NCBI RefSeq assembly: GCF_030813635.1
Contig: NZ_JAUSUM010000001.1
Location: 248,001-312,000 of the forward strand
Length of the DNA: 64,000 nucleotides
From: Salibacterium salarium
GTDB taxonomy: Bacteria; Bacillota; Bacilli; Bacillales; Marinococcaceae
Direction of reading: 5' to 3'
Both the position numbers and the translations under genes were made by a program. Below the pieces are notes generated by a model. It did not search any database, was not told the origin of the DNA, and worked only from the letters and a program-made list of their open reading frames with translations. Below are positions 15,764 to 25,389 of the stretch, piece after piece (the first letter of the stretch is position 1; each line of letters opens with the position of its first letter).

Positions 15764-17872
15764 TTATTCTTGCAAGTGACTGCCTAATTCATAAAAGATA
15801 CTGGCAAACTGAGCTCGAGTAAGGGTTTCATTGGGGCGAAATGTATTATCATCATAACCATTCACGATGTCATGCTCCGCAAGATATGCGATAGTCTCAG
15901 CGCCTGTCGTGTCCGGGTCGACATCTTCAAATCCGGTGTCCGTACTGTCCTGTTGCAAGTGAAAGACATTTCCTAAAATCGCCGCCATCTGTCCACGAGT
16001 AATTCCATCATTGGGACGGAACGTGCCATCTGAAAATCCAGAAATATACCCTTTGTCTGTCGCCATTTCAATAAAGCCAGAACCGAAATAACTTTCCGAT
16101 ACATCAGAAAAATTAGTGTCTGCAGGAGTATTATCCCACTCCAACAGTCTACCAATCATCGCCAAGGATTGTCCACGCCGCACCGTTTCACTGGGACGGA
16201 ATTCTCCGTCACTACCTTGAATGATGCCACGCGCACTCAGCTCCTCAATGGAATGGGCGGCCCAGTAATCGGCATTCACATCATCAAACGCAGGTGTGGA
16301 TTCGACACGGTCCGGCCATGAAAAACTGTTTTCGTCATCCGCCGTATCGTTCGTTTCAACCGTCACTTCGACAGCTTCACTTTTATCGGATTCTTCGTCG
16401 TTTTCGTTTATCGCCGCCACTTCGTACTGATAGGTGCCAGCTGAGACATTTTCATCTGTATAAGACGCCTCATCAGACACAGTATCTATTAATTCCCCAT
16501 CACGAAAGATGGAGTAGCTGATTTGTTCATCCACGCTATCCCAGGAAATCGAGATATTAGCGGAACCGTCTTGATTGTAAGATACGTCGGTATTGACGTT
16601 AGAAGGAGTCTCTAAGTCTTCCTCAGGAACGTCGATAGGATTGTCGCTAATAGGGTTCTCGTCAATATCTTCTTCGACCGGCTGCTCCTCATCTTCCCCT
16701 TCTTCTGTATCTTTCTCTTTATCAATATCCACATCAGAAAAATCGGGGATCTGCAGCAAGCCATAACCGTATTTATCATCTCGTCCGTCTTCCCCTAAAT
16801 CAAGTGCTTCGTCATGAAGCATCTCCCGTAACGTTGAAGCATCTGCATTAGGATAGGCTTCTTTCAACAATGCAAAACCGCCTACAACAAAAGGGGAAGC
16901 CATCGATGTACCACTAAGCGGACCAAATGAACTTCCTTTATAGGTGCTTACAATATCAACCCCAGGTGCCGCTAATTCAACGGCATCCCCAGCTGCTGAA
17001 AAATAGGCTCGCTCATTATTCTCATCAACCGCACCAACGGCTACGACGGAGTCAAATCGCGCCGGATATTCGACTCGATTGCCTGAACTAGACGATTCTC
17101 CGCGGTTACCGGAAGCGGCTACAACGATGGTGTCATTCTCGTACGCCTCATCAACGATGGATTCCATAGCGTTTGAGTGTTGAATCATTCCAAAACTCAT
17201 ATTAATGACATCGACGTCCTGCTCGACTGCCCATTCCATTCCGTTTAACATTTGTGATAGGGTACCACTACCTGCCTCATCCAATACTTTTACAGCGTAT
17301 AAATCAACATCAGGAGCCACTCCGACTAATCCTTCGCTCGGTTGATTAGCGGCAATAACTCCAGCTGTATGAGAACCGTGCCCATTGTCATCGTCATAAG
17401 AGTCCGTGTAAGATACGGCAGAATAACCTCCTTCTACATCCAAGGAAGGGTGGGACGTGCTGATTCCTGTGTCAACAACGGCAACATCGACTCCTTCACC
17501 GGTCACGTTGTGTTCAGCTGCGTCCGTTGCTTTCACCTGATCAAGTCCATCATTTCGGAGCTCTGTCTCTTCTTCAGCATCCACCTGTATTTCCTCATCC
17601 ACCTCTACATACTCTACCTCGGCGTGATTCGAAAGCAATGCCGCTTCCTCTTCGGTCATTGTTACGGCTGCTGCTTCAATGCTCTCCCATACATCTTTCG
17701 TTTCGCCTCCCACTTCTTCCATTAATTCTCTATCTAATGAGTCGTAAAATCCAACAATATATGTATCTTCTATGTTCTCGTTTGATTCTGTCGATTCTTG
17801 TGCCGCTCCGCCCAAAGGATAGGACAAAAGAAGAACTGAGGCTGCCACTGTCTGTATGATTCTATGCTTCAT
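15764..17872 (-). CDS. SLH-anchored subtilisin-like serine protease (S8) with FN3 domain
   Basis: A 702-residue exported protease. After the signal peptide comes an I9-like propeptide (DTYIVGFYDSL, with YVEVDEEIQV at its end). The S8 catalytic domain follows with Asp134 (VVDTG), His165 (NGHGSHTAG), oxyanion Asn256 (ASGN) and Ser323 (GTSMASPF). Then come an acidic linker, a fibronectin type III domain (about 460-550) and three SLH domains (about 565-700). The enzyme is thus held on the cell wall surface. The ATG at 17872 follows GCGGGGATATTT; an in-frame ATG 14 codons upstream would put charged residues before the signal peptide. Confidence 0.92.
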   Translation of the reverse strand: MKHRIIQTVAASVLLLSYPLGGAAQESTESNENIEDTYIVGFYDSLDRELMEEVGGETKDVWESIEAAAVTMTEEEAALLSNHAEVEYVEVDEEIQVDAEEETELRNDGLDQVKATDAAEHNVTGEGVDVAVVDTGISTSHPSLDVEGGYSAVSYTDSYDDDNGHGSHTAGVIAANQPSEGLVGVAPDVDLYAVKVLDEAGSGTLSQMLNGMEWAVEQDVDVINMSFGMIQHSNAMESIVDEAYENDTIVVAASGNRGESSSSGNRVEYPARFDSVVAVGAVDENNERAYFSAAGDAVELAAPGVDIVSTYKGSSFGPLSGTSMASPFVVGGFALLKEAYPNADASTLREMLHDEALDLGEDGRDDKYGYGLLQIPDFSDVDIDKEKDTEEGEDEEQPVEEDIDENPISDNPIDVPEEDLETPSNVNTDVSYNQDGSANISISWDSVDEQISYSIFRDGELIDTVSDEASYTDENVSAGTYQYEVAAINENDEESDKSEAVEVTVETNDTADDENSFSWPDRVESTPAFDDVNADYWAAHSIEELSARGIIQGSDGEFRPSETVRRGQSLAMIGRLLEWDNTPADTNFSDVSESYFGSGFIEMATDKGYISGFSDGTFRPNDGITRGQMAAILGNVFHLQQDSTDTGFEDVDPDTTGAETIAYLAEHDIVNGYDDNTFRPNETLTRAQFASIFYELGSHLQE

Positions 17873-18132
17873 AAATATCCCCGCTTTCTCATTCTGTATT
17901 TTCTCTTCTTCCATACTAAACGAATAAACAATAGATTGGTAGAATTCTCCTTAAAATAAATAGAAAAAATCATAATAAACCCATGTTTAAAAAAGAACAG
18001 AATCGGCTATAACAGAAAATAGATAGACAGAAAAAAAGCTACACCTTGGAAGTGCCCGCTTTTCTGATAAAACTTGAAAACGCTATGGAAGGTTTATTCC
18101 TATATGGCCACCCCTGCCATCTTCATAAACCT
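17873..18132. other. Intergenic region between SLH protease and SLH NlpC/P60 genes
   Basis: AT-rich stretch upstream of the minus-strand protease gene that should hold its promoter. I see no gene and no strong consensus promoter in it. Confidence 0.4.
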
Positions 18133-18161
18133 AAAAAAAGACCCGCCTAATGGCGAGTCTC
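18133..18161 (-). terminator. Terminator of the SLH NlpC/P60 gene
   Basis: On the plus strand seven A precede AGACCCGCC, TAAT and GGCGAGTCT; on the minus strand this is a stem followed by a T run, 15 bases after the stop. Confidence 0.75.
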
Positions 18162-18175
18162 CCCTTATTGCTACA

Positions 18176-19225
18176 TTATAATTCCAATGCACTATCAAGG
18201 AAAACAGAGAAGTGGGCACGTGTTGTTTCTCGGTTTGGTTCAAATTCTCCGTCTTCATTTCCAGTTGTAATACCGCTTCCTGCTAGTGCTTGAATGTGTT
18301 TGTAATAAGTGTGATCTTGTTCAACGTCAGCGAATTCTCCATCGTACTCACTGCCTTCAAGTTCGAAAGCACGGTAGAAAACAACAGCCATGTGCTGGCG
18401 AGTCATCGGCTCATCAGGCATGAAGTTTCCATCAGAGTCTCCTGTAATAATTCCAGCTTCGTTCACCGCTTTGATTGCTGTTGCATGGGTGTGGTCTGCG
18501 TCTACATCAGAGAATTCAGTCTCACTGCCTGTCCGTTCTAAGTCCAAAGCTTTCATCAGTAACGTAGCAGCTTGTCCTCTTGTAATATTATCAGAAGGTT
18601 TGAACGTGCTGTTGTCATAACCGTTGATAATGCCATCTTCACCAAGGGTTGTTATGCTTTCGTAAGCCCAGTAATCTTCATCTACATCGTGATATTCTCC
18701 GTCAGGAAGAGTTTCTAACGTTTCTGACTTAACAGCAGCTGTTTTAGCTTCCTTCGTCTCTTCATTAGAATCACTAATCACTCGTTTTGCTCCTAAGTAA
18801 CGATCTCCCCAGTAGTACGGATCATTAATGCTTGAAATGCTTATTCCGTTTGAAGAAGAGGAGTGAATAAACTGTTGATTTCCTATGTAAATGCCGTTAT
18901 GAGATACTGACGAGCCATTATGAGAAAAGAAAACCAAATCGCCTTTTTGAAGGTTGGACTTCGAAACAGAAGTTCCTACATTGTATTGTTGGGATGATGT
19001 TCTCGGAAGATCAATCCCTTCTTTACTAAATACATACCCCGTGAATCCGGAACAATCAAATCCGCTCGGTGTTGTTCCTCCGTAACTGTAAGGTGTTCCT
19101 AAATGTTTCCTCGCTTCTGCTACGATGTTGTCCGCAGTTGAGGCATCTGCCGTTCCAGGCTGCAACGCAAATGCAGACAATAGCATAACGAGACTGAGTA
19201 ATCCTGCTAAACTCTTTTTGACCAC
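18176..19225 (-). CDS. NlpC/P60 endopeptidase with three SLH domains
   Basis: A 349-residue exported wall hydrolase. The signal peptide (about 1-29) is followed directly by an NlpC/P60 domain (about 31-150) with Cys in FDCSGFTGYVF, His in SHNGIYIG and His in FIHSSS. A linker and three SLH domains follow (about 175-345: DVDEDYWAYESI, ITRGQAATLL, TRQHMAVVFY, TTRAHFSVFL). Here the SLH anchor is C-terminal and catalysis N-terminal, the reverse of the SLH proteins with N-terminal anchors in this window. The GTG start is preceded by AAAGGGGTGG. It probably trims peptide stems near the S-layer. Confidence 0.9.
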   Translation of the reverse strand: MVKKSLAGLLSLVMLLSAFALQPGTADASTADNIVAEARKHLGTPYSYGGTTPSGFDCSGFTGYVFSKEGIDLPRTSSQQYNVGTSVSKSNLQKGDLVFFSHNGSSVSHNGIYIGNQQFIHSSSSNGISISSINDPYYWGDRYLGAKRVISDSNEETKEAKTAAVKSETLETLPDGEYHDVDEDYWAYESITTLGEDGIINGYDNSTFKPSDNITRGQAATLLMKALDLERTGSETEFSDVDADHTHATAIKAVNEAGIITGDSDGNFMPDEPMTRQHMAVVFYRAFELEGSEYDGEFADVEQDHTYYKHIQALAGSGITTGNEDGEFEPNRETTRAHFSVFLDSALEL

Positions 19226-19657
19226 CGTTGGCCACCCCTTTCTGTACCTTTTTAATCTATGTTCTATTGTTAATGTCGAAGTTTGTTGGATTGCTATGTC
19301 TATTTGAACACAATTATCAGTCTAGCATGTAAAAAGGCCTTATGAGTTTACAGTTTAATAACAAGATAAAGACATAATGATACAAATATCCTATATATCC
19401 AGCAACATTCGCTTGTACAATGTCTTAAAAATTGCTTCATGTCGTTTCTGTCTACTGTCATAAAGGCATGTTAAAAAGTAGCATAGTTTTGTAATTTTTC
19501 TGTAACATAAATAATTTTTTCACATGATTTTTGTAACTTTTTGATAGGAAAGTACCAAAGTCTTACAAAAAACGTTTTTTGCCTTTTCGAGCTGGCGGTT
19601 GTAAAATAGCATTGAATATCAATACATCAAACCAAACGAATTTAGGAGACTATACAT
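19226..19657. other. Divergent promoter region between SLH NlpC/P60 and lipoprotein genes
   Basis: 432 bp of AT-rich sequence separate two divergent genes. It holds the likely promoter of the lipoprotein gene at 19579-19607. A promoter for the minus-strand gene is expected, but I cannot name its boxes with confidence. No small gene was found. Confidence 0.5.
19579..19607 (+). promoter_or_regulatory. Possible sigma-A promoter of the lipoprotein gene
   Basis: TTGCCT (19579-19584), a 17-base spacer, then TAAAAT (19602-19607), about 50 bases before the gene start. Confidence 0.5.
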
Positions 19658-20491
19658 ATGAAGAAAATGAAAAAAGTAGCTCTTGTGATGGCAGGAGCTA
19701 GCACTTTATTGATGAGTGCATGCGGTGACAGAGAGCTTCCTGAGGAGATATATGCAGATGCTATGACGGCGATGGAGGACCTCGACAGTGTGTACTTCAC
19801 TTACTCGAACACACTAAATGCAGAAGAAGATGGAGTCAGCACATTTACACGAGGGGCGCTTCAGTATGACGATCCGCTGCAAGGCTACCTGGAAACGAAT
19901 TTAAATGTCATTGACATTAGCGATCCGGTTGAAATGGATTTGCGGGTGGACGGTAATAATATAGAAATTCGCGAAGGAGAAGAGTGGGAACCTCATGATA
20001 CGAACACAGAAGAAATGAGCACGATGCTGCGCCCGGAAGAAGAATTATCGTTTTTCCTTCCATTTGAAAGTGAATTTCTAATGAAGGAAGTAACAGACAT
20101 GGAAGAAACCGATGATTATTATGAAGTTTCTTTTAAAGGAACAGATGAACGTCACTACAGTTTAGTAGAAAAGAAATTAAAAAATCTCGGTGTTACTTCC
20201 TCTTCATCAGACGGTTTGACAGATGAACAACTCGATTCGCTTCAACTTGATGGTATCGAAATGACTGCCTTTATCGACCAGGAAACGAAACGATTGAACG
20301 GCTACGATACACGTTTTCGATTTACAATAGAAATAGGCGGCGAATTACAATCATTTGATGAAATCACGAATGTCCGCTATCAAGACCATAACGACGTCGA
20401 TGGAAATCTTGAAAGTTATATGGAAGAAAAATTAAAAGAAATTGAACAGGAACAAATGGAAGAACAAGAATCAGAAGAAAACAATTCCTAA
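19658..20491 (+). CDS. Lipoprotein, DUF6612-like (277 aa)
   Basis: A lipoprotein signal is clear: MKKMKKVALVMAGASTLLMS followed by the lipobox LMSAC. The mature part is acidic, with alternating strands (LDSVYFTYSNTLNAEEDG, YYEVSFKGTDERHYSLV) that resemble the DUF6612 or LolA/LppX-like group of Bacilli. The end is a Glu-rich helix. The ATG lies 8 bases after TTTAGGAGA. It is monocistronic, with a terminator behind it. The role is unknown. It shows some likeness in style to the C-terminal part of the SLH protein at 1541-3214, which may be the same module in a different anchor. Confidence 0.75.
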   Translation: MKKMKKVALVMAGASTLLMSACGDRELPEEIYADAMTAMEDLDSVYFTYSNTLNAEEDGVSTFTRGALQYDDPLQGYLETNLNVIDISDPVEMDLRVDGNNIEIREGEEWEPHDTNTEEMSTMLRPEEELSFFLPFESEFLMKEVTDMEETDDYYEVSFKGTDERHYSLVEKKLKNLGVTSSSSDGLTDEQLDSLQLDGIEMTAFIDQETKRLNGYDTRFRFTIEIGGELQSFDEITNVRYQDHNDVDGNLESYMEEKLKEIEQEQMEEQESEENNS

Positions 20492-20518
20492 CAATAGAAG
20501 GAAAGTATCATAATTTGA

Positions 20519-20556
20519 AGCCAGCCTGCGTAACCATACGAAGGCTGGCTTTTTAA
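20519..20556 (+). terminator. Terminator of the DUF6612-like lipoprotein gene
   Basis: GCCAGCCT (from 20519) pairs with AGGCTGGC across a 14-base loop and is followed by TTTTT. Confidence 0.8.
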
Positions 20557-20902
20557 TGAAACAAAGTGCATTTCTTGTTAGTAATACTTATTAAATCCGT
20601 GTAAATCTCGTGACAGAGTTGTAAACTCTATGTTTTAATATGAAAAGCGAGGCAAACATTACCAGTGAAAAACCATCTAACGAACCAATGACATTTTTAG
20701 ACAAGGGCTATAAGACTCTGAAAATCTCGAAGAATAGTGGGAATAACATGTATATTCTATTAAGAAGAGATTACAGAAGAAAATCATGGTAGCAATTATA
20801 GGGAAAATGTTGTAGAATTCTTGTAAATGGCGTCAAAATATGATGTAATCTATCATACGAACTATTTTGTGCCACAATTGCAATAAATAAACTCACCATG
20901 AA

Positions 20903-20931
20903 TTGACAGCCCATGATTTGGCAAGTATAAT
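20903..20931 (+). promoter_or_regulatory. Consensus sigma-A promoter of the S-layer gene
   Basis: TTGACA (20903-20908), exactly 17 bases, then TATAAT (20926-20931): both boxes match the consensus fully. The predicted transcript starts near 20938, leaving a leader of about 177 bases. This is the strongest promoter seen in the window and fits a highly expressed structural protein. Confidence 0.8.
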
Positions 20932-21114
20932 AATTTATGCAGTTTTTTAGAAAAAAATGAGAAACTAACGGACGGATGCGTTTTCATTGATGATTCCGAT
21001 GACCCGATAGATGATCGTTGAGGAACCAGATGACGTGAGCGTCTCTGAAAGTTAGAAAATAGTATTCTATCAAAACTGAGATAGAGTACTTAATAAAAGG
21101 AGGAAGTATTGCAT

Positions 21115-24100
21115 ATGGCTTATCAACCTAAGTCTTACCGCAAGTTTCTAGCAACATCTGTTTCTGCCGCAATGGTAGCAACAACATTTGGTGCTGTTGT
21201 ACCTGCGGACGTACAACAAGCAGATGCAGCTGAGTCATTCAGTGATGTATCTAACGATCATTGGGCTTCTGAGTCCATCCAGCGTTTGGCTAACGAAGGT
21301 ATCATCAACGGGTACCCAGATGGTACATACGGTCCAACAGAAGATATTTCTCGCGGACAGGTAGCAGAATTGCTTGTAAACGCATTTGATCTTGAAGTAG
21401 ATGAAAATGCAGAGTCTTCTTTTGAAGACCTTAACGATGACAGTTATTCCACACCATTCGCTGAAGCAGTGGCGGAAGCTGGATACATCGAAGGCCGCGA
21501 AAATAACACAGAGTTTGCTGCAAGTAGAGATCTTACTCGTGAGCAAATGGCTACTATTCTAGTTCGTGCGTTTGAACTTGAACCAGTAGAAGACACTGAA
21601 GCAAACGTGAACGATCTTGATAATGCACACGAAAGCCACAAAGAAAACATCGAGATTCTTTCTCAGCATGGAATTACTGAGACTGAAGATGGAAACTTCC
21701 GTCCAAAAGAAACAGTAAACCGTGCTCAATTCGCTACTTTCTTGGATCGTGCCCTTGATGTTCAAGAGCCTCTTGCAATTTCTGAAGTGAATGCTCTTAC
21801 TGATGACGGTCACGTATTGGAAGTTAATTTCAACAGACCGTACACTGAAGACATTGACAGCTCTGATGTGCGTATTTCTGAGGCAGACAGTGGAGAGCGC
21901 AAAGGTGTTGAGGATGTAGAACTTTCATCCGACCGTCAATCTGCTGAAATCACTCTTTATGACAACACAAGTGAAGATGCTCCAGCTGAAATTGAGCGTT
22001 TGACTAACTATGATCTTCAAATTGGAGACCTTGAAACAACATTTGCTCGCCCACAGTACTGGAATTACGATGACGATGGCGCCCATGTTGAATCCGTAGA
22101 CAAAGAGAACCGTGAAATTGAAGTACTCGATAAAACATTGGAAGTGCCGGAAGACATGGACTTCAACTTCCAGGCAGCGCTTGGACAGCAGGTTAACGTA
22201 TGGTTCGATGGTGACGATGTTGTAGAAGACATTGAAATTGTATCTGAAGCAGTCACCGATGCTGTTGAAGTTGACGGAGACGAAATTTCCACTATCAATG
22301 AAAACGGCGATACTGAAAGTTATGAACTGACAGAAGATACAGAGTTCATCGAAGAATACGGCACTGATGATGAAGATGATAAAGTTGGTGCAGAGGACAT
22401 TGAAGCAAACTACGACGGTAATGAATACGACTACGCAAAAGTTATTCTGGATGACAATGGTGATGTAGCACGCGTTTACGCTTACACCATGGCTCCTGAA
22501 GATTCTTTTGCTGTAGAAGAAGTTGATGGAAATGTCGCTATCGGTTATGGCGGCGAAGAAGTAGATCTTGAAGACTACACTATTGTTAAAGACGGTCAAG
22601 GTATTTCCATAGATGACATCGAGCAGGATGACTTCATCATGTTTAATGAAGATGCTCATGAAGACGGCTTGGCAGTCGTTTACAATGACACAGTAACTGG
22701 TGAAATCGATAGTGTTTATAAAGATTCCTTCGACCTTGAAGGCGAAAACTACGATTATGTAGATGGCGCACAGTATCTTGATGAGGACAATAATAAAGAA
22801 ACCCTCAATGAAGACGGCGCTGAAAGTCTTCAGGAAGGCGGCGAAGTAGAAGCGTACTTCAACGCCCGCGGCGAAATTATCCTTGTTAAAGGAACAGAAG
22901 GAACTGTAGAAGATGAGTACACTGCTGCATACACTACAGCGTCCATCGAAGCTTATCAAGATAACCTGAACAACGACCGCATGGAAATTGAAGTTGCTAC
23001 TAAAGATGGCGAAGAGCTTTATGACATCGGCGTTGACGATCTCGATGAATTTGTCGTCCAGCAAAACGGTGACGACCTCGAATTCGAAGATGGAGACGAC
23101 GCTCCGAGCGGAGACTTTGAAATCGACAGCTTTGAAGTACGCGCCGCTGACGGCACAGACTTCCCGACATCTTCTTTTGACGTTGTAGCCGTCGGTGAAA
23201 ACGACGACGGAGATGAGTTTGAAGAAGTGATTTATGAAGTTCGTGACAACGATATGCTCGTAGGTCTTTCAACAAATGAAGACAACGAACTTCAAGGTCT
23301 TAAATTCTTTGAAACAGACGAAAATGGTGTGGATGTAGAGTATGACGACAGCTATGCTGCCGGCAAGAGTCTTGGCAATTCCACAACCGTTGTAGGTCTT
23401 GAAGAAACTCTTGCAGATGGTGAGTATCCTGACGCTGAAGATGTATCCTTCCAAAATTGGGAGCAGATTCAGGAAGATGGAACAGACCTCGATGACGCAT
23501 CCGTTTATTACGATGATGAAGATAACGCCACGCATCTCTTTGTAGAAGACTTTGAAGCTGGTGAAACATCAGATGAAACAGCGTTGATTAAGCGTCTCGA
23601 TGTTAACACAGATAATGAAATCGATCGTCTTGTAGCACTTGTTGATGGTGAAGAAGTCACGTATGACGTTGATTCGTTGGACGAGGACGCTGCAGCAGAA
23701 GGTGACATTGTGAATCTTGTTGTCAATGACAATAACGACGAAGTCACTGAAATTCAGCAGCTGAGTGATGCTGACGTTGACGGTGAGATTGTGTCGGGTA
23801 CAATTGCTACCGATGGCGTAAGTGTTTCCGATGATACGGTTGAATTCGAAGACGGAACGGTCGTTGAGCTTGAAAGCAATGGAGGAGTTTATGATTCCAC
23901 TGATGCTGACGCGGACGACTACTCCGTAGAAAGCCTGCGCGATCTTGAAGAAGGCGACTATGTAAGAGCAGCCCTAGTTGACGAAGGAAGCAGATTCGCT
24001 GACGTTATCGCTCTTTCGAATGAACCTGAAGGCGTTACTGCAAATCTAAGTTTTGAAGAAGTTACAGCGACTTCTGAAACTGGTGTGAGTGAAATTAAGC

Positions 24101-24396
24101 TTTCGTTTTCTGAAGAAGCTGATGTAGATGGTGATTCTTTCACTGTTACAAATGATAGTGGAGATGACATCAGTGTGACAGAAGGAACGTATGAAGACGC
24201 TACAGATTCTACTACTGGTAGCTATGCTTACACTGGTTCTACCGTGAGTGTTTATGTTTACGGATATAACGAATCAGAAGACGGAAATCCACTGGATATA
24301 GACTTCAGTGCTAATAACTTCTTTAATGATTCCGTTAACTTTACAGATTCAACTGTAACAGTTGATGTTTATAATCAAAATGAAGTAACTGAGTAA
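21115..24396 (+). CDS. Probable main S-layer protein (SLH-anchored, very acidic)
   Basis: The 1093 residues start with a signal peptide of Bacillus S-layer style (MAYQPKSYRKFLATSVSAAM, cut near AQ/ADAAES). Three SLH domains span about residues 38-210 (DVSNDHWASESIQRLANEGI, TREQMATILVRAF, NRAQFATFLDRAL). The remaining 880 residues have no recognisable enzyme domain; they consist of beta-type repeats very rich in Asp and Glu, as expected for a self-assembling layer in saline habitats. Consensus promoter, long leader, site AAAGGAGG and strong terminator all fit a very abundant protein. TTG 21109 is an alternative start 5 bases after that site. Confidence 0.88.
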   Translation: MAYQPKSYRKFLATSVSAAMVATTFGAVVPADVQQADAAESFSDVSNDHWASESIQRLANEGIINGYPDGTYGPTEDISRGQVAELLVNAFDLEVDENAESSFEDLNDDSYSTPFAEAVAEAGYIEGRENNTEFAASRDLTREQMATILVRAFELEPVEDTEANVNDLDNAHESHKENIEILSQHGITETEDGNFRPKETVNRAQFATFLDRALDVQEPLAISEVNALTDDGHVLEVNFNRPYTEDIDSSDVRISEADSGERKGVEDVELSSDRQSAEITLYDNTSEDAPAEIERLTNYDLQIGDLETTFARPQYWNYDDDGAHVESVDKENREIEVLDKTLEVPEDMDFNFQAALGQQVNVWFDGDDVVEDIEIVSEAVTDAVEVDGDEISTINENGDTESYELTEDTEFIEEYGTDDEDDKVGAEDIEANYDGNEYDYAKVILDDNGDVARVYAYTMAPEDSFAVEEVDGNVAIGYGGEEVDLEDYTIVKDGQGISIDDIEQDDFIMFNEDAHEDGLAVVYNDTVTGEIDSVYKDSFDLEGENYDYVDGAQYLDEDNNKETLNEDGAESLQEGGEVEAYFNARGEIILVKGTEGTVEDEYTAAYTTASIEAYQDNLNNDRMEIEVATKDGEELYDIGVDDLDEFVVQQNGDDLEFEDGDDAPSGDFEIDSFEVRAADGTDFPTSSFDVVAVGENDDGDEFEEVIYEVRDNDMLVGLSTNEDNELQGLKFFETDENGVDVEYDDSYAAGKSLGNSTTVVGLEETLADGEYPDAEDVSFQNWEQIQEDGTDLDDASVYYDDEDNATHLFVEDFEAGETSDETALIKRLDVNTDNEIDRLVALVDGEEVTYDVDSLDEDAAAEGDIVNLVVNDNNDEVTEIQQLSDADVDGEIVSGTIATDGVSVSDDTVEFEDGTVVELESNGGVYDSTDADADDYSVESLRDLEEGDYVRAALVDEGSRFADVIALSNEPEGVTANLSFEEVTATSETGVSEIKLSFSEEADVDGDSFTVTNDSGDDISVTEGTYEDATDSTTGSYAYTGSTVSVYVYGYNESEDGNPLDIDFSANNFFNDSVNFTDSTVTVDVYNQNEVTE

Positions 24397-24416
24397 TAAT
24401 AACTTAGTTATTCCTG

Positions 24417-24447
24417 AAGAGTGGGCCTCGCGCTCACTCTTTTTTTC
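24417..24447 (+). terminator. Terminator of the S-layer gene
   Basis: AAGAGTG (24417-24423) pairs with CACTCTT (24435-24441) and is followed by a run of T. Readthrough would reach the lipoprotein gene 18 bases on. Confidence 0.75.
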
Positions 24448-24464
24448 TAGTAAGGAGAATGAAA

Positions 24465-24872
24465 ATGAAACGGTTCGCTTTATTTCTCGCCGCTTCTATT
24501 CTTGTGGTTTTAATTATGGGAGCCTGTTCGAATGAGAGTGACTCCTCTGGTCCCGGGATTGTATTTGGAGAAGTGACAGGAGAAAATGAAATTCAGGCTG
24601 GTAATGTTTTTCAGGTTGGCGAAAAAGTTAATTTCTTGATAGAGACTGAATCCTCTATTGGGCAGGAACAACTGAATGTTCAATTAAATATATTGAATCC
24701 GGACGATGAATGGGAACAGGTGTCAAGTAATACGATGCAGGTGAATCCAGATGCTACTCAGGTCATGAATGGCTTGAATGCCGGCATTTTTGAACAACTT
24801 GGACCGGGAGCGTATCAATTGGAAATTGATTTAGGGGAAGATACGATAAAAGGTGATTTTGTGGTGGAATAA
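24465..24872 (+). CDS. Small lipoprotein behind the S-layer gene (135 aa)
   Basis: A lipoprotein with signal MKRFALFLAASILVVLIMGA and lipobox MGAC. The mature 115 residues look like one beta-sandwich domain (VFQVGEKVNFLIETESSIG, GAYQLEIDLGEDTIKGDFVV), similar in style to Ig-like accessory domains. The ATG at 24465 is 7 bases after AAGGAG; the in-frame ATG at 24459 is too close. It sits right after the S-layer terminator and may be made from readthrough of the S-layer transcript, which would suggest an envelope role. No family name can be given. Confidence 0.7.
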   Translation: MKRFALFLAASILVVLIMGACSNESDSSGPGIVFGEVTGENEIQAGNVFQVGEKVNFLIETESSIGQEQLNVQLNILNPDDEWEQVSSNTMQVNPDATQVMNGLNAGIFEQLGPGAYQLEIDLGEDTIKGDFVVE

Positions 24873-24941
24873 AGTAAAATTTAATGTAAACTTTTACTTC
24901 TTTTCATGAATGAATCATTTCTAAAATTAGATATATCATTT

Positions 24942-24980
24942 ACAGCTCTCTTTTCGTAGTAGGAAAGAGAGCTGTTTCAC
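24942..24980 (+). terminator. Terminator with a perfect 12-bp stem
   Basis: ACAGCTCTCTTT (24942-24953) and AAAGAGAGCTGT (24964-24975) pair without mismatch around a 10-base loop and are followed by a short T run. It ends the lipoprotein transcript. Confidence 0.75.
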
Positions 24981-25045
24981 ATAAATGCCTTGATATAGAA
25001 GTCTATCTATTTTTCGTTTATATATAAAAATTAGATTGTTTTTGT

Positions 25046-25217
25046 GCTCTTACCGATGACGGTCACGTTCTTTCTGTTGAATTAACTAGACCGTATCGTG
25101 AAACCCTAGATAGCTCTGATATTCGCATTGCTGAAAGCGACAGCAGATAGCGCAAAGGTGTTCAGGATGTTGAATTAGCATGCTATGTCAATCAGCAGAA
25201 GTTACTCTTTACGAAGC
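25046..25217 (+). pseudogene. Decayed fragment of a second S-layer gene
   Basis: Translated from 25046, the fragment reads ALTDDGHVLSVELTRPYRE then SSDIRIAESDSR, a stop (25148-25150), and RKGVQDVEL. This tracks the intact S-layer protein just after its SLH domains (ALTDDGHVLEVNFNRPYTE, SSDVRISEADSGERKGVEDVEL; DNA about 21793-21960). A frameshift follows, after which QSAEVTLY matches QSAEITLY. So a paralogous S-layer gene once lay here and only about 170 bp survive, ending directly at a terminator. Confidence 0.85.
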
Positions 25218-25250
25218 GGGGATTCATAAAGGATCCCGCTTCCTTTTTTT
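25213..25250 (+). terminator. Terminator left behind the S-layer remnant
   Basis: AGCGGGGAT pairs with ATCCCGCT (one bulged G) and is followed by seven T. It directly follows the remnant and was probably the end of the lost gene or transcript. Confidence 0.7.
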
Positions 25251-25389
25251 AATTACGGATAGAGACTAAGAGTAGTAGAATTTTTCTCTTTCTTGGATTT
25301 TTGGAACAAGGATAATATGAAATTCAACTGTTTTTATCATCATTGCTGGCATCTATGTGGAGATAATAGAAATAAATCCCGGAAAACTG

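Larger units (their letters stand above)
20492..21114. other. Long leader region of the S-layer gene
   Basis: 623 bp without a gene. It holds the terminator of the preceding lipoprotein gene, then AT-rich sequence, a full consensus promoter at 20903-20931, and a leader of roughly 175 bases ending in AAAAGGAGG. The leader contains a small GACG...CGTC hairpin around 21033-21045. Long stable leaders are known for S-layer mRNAs. Confidence 0.6.

Noticed and set aside
21925-23064. 379-codon open frame on the minus strand inside the S-layer gene
   Set aside because: It has no ribosome site and unnatural composition (Phe/Ile/Val-rich); it mirrors the GAA/GAC-rich codons of the acidic S-layer gene.
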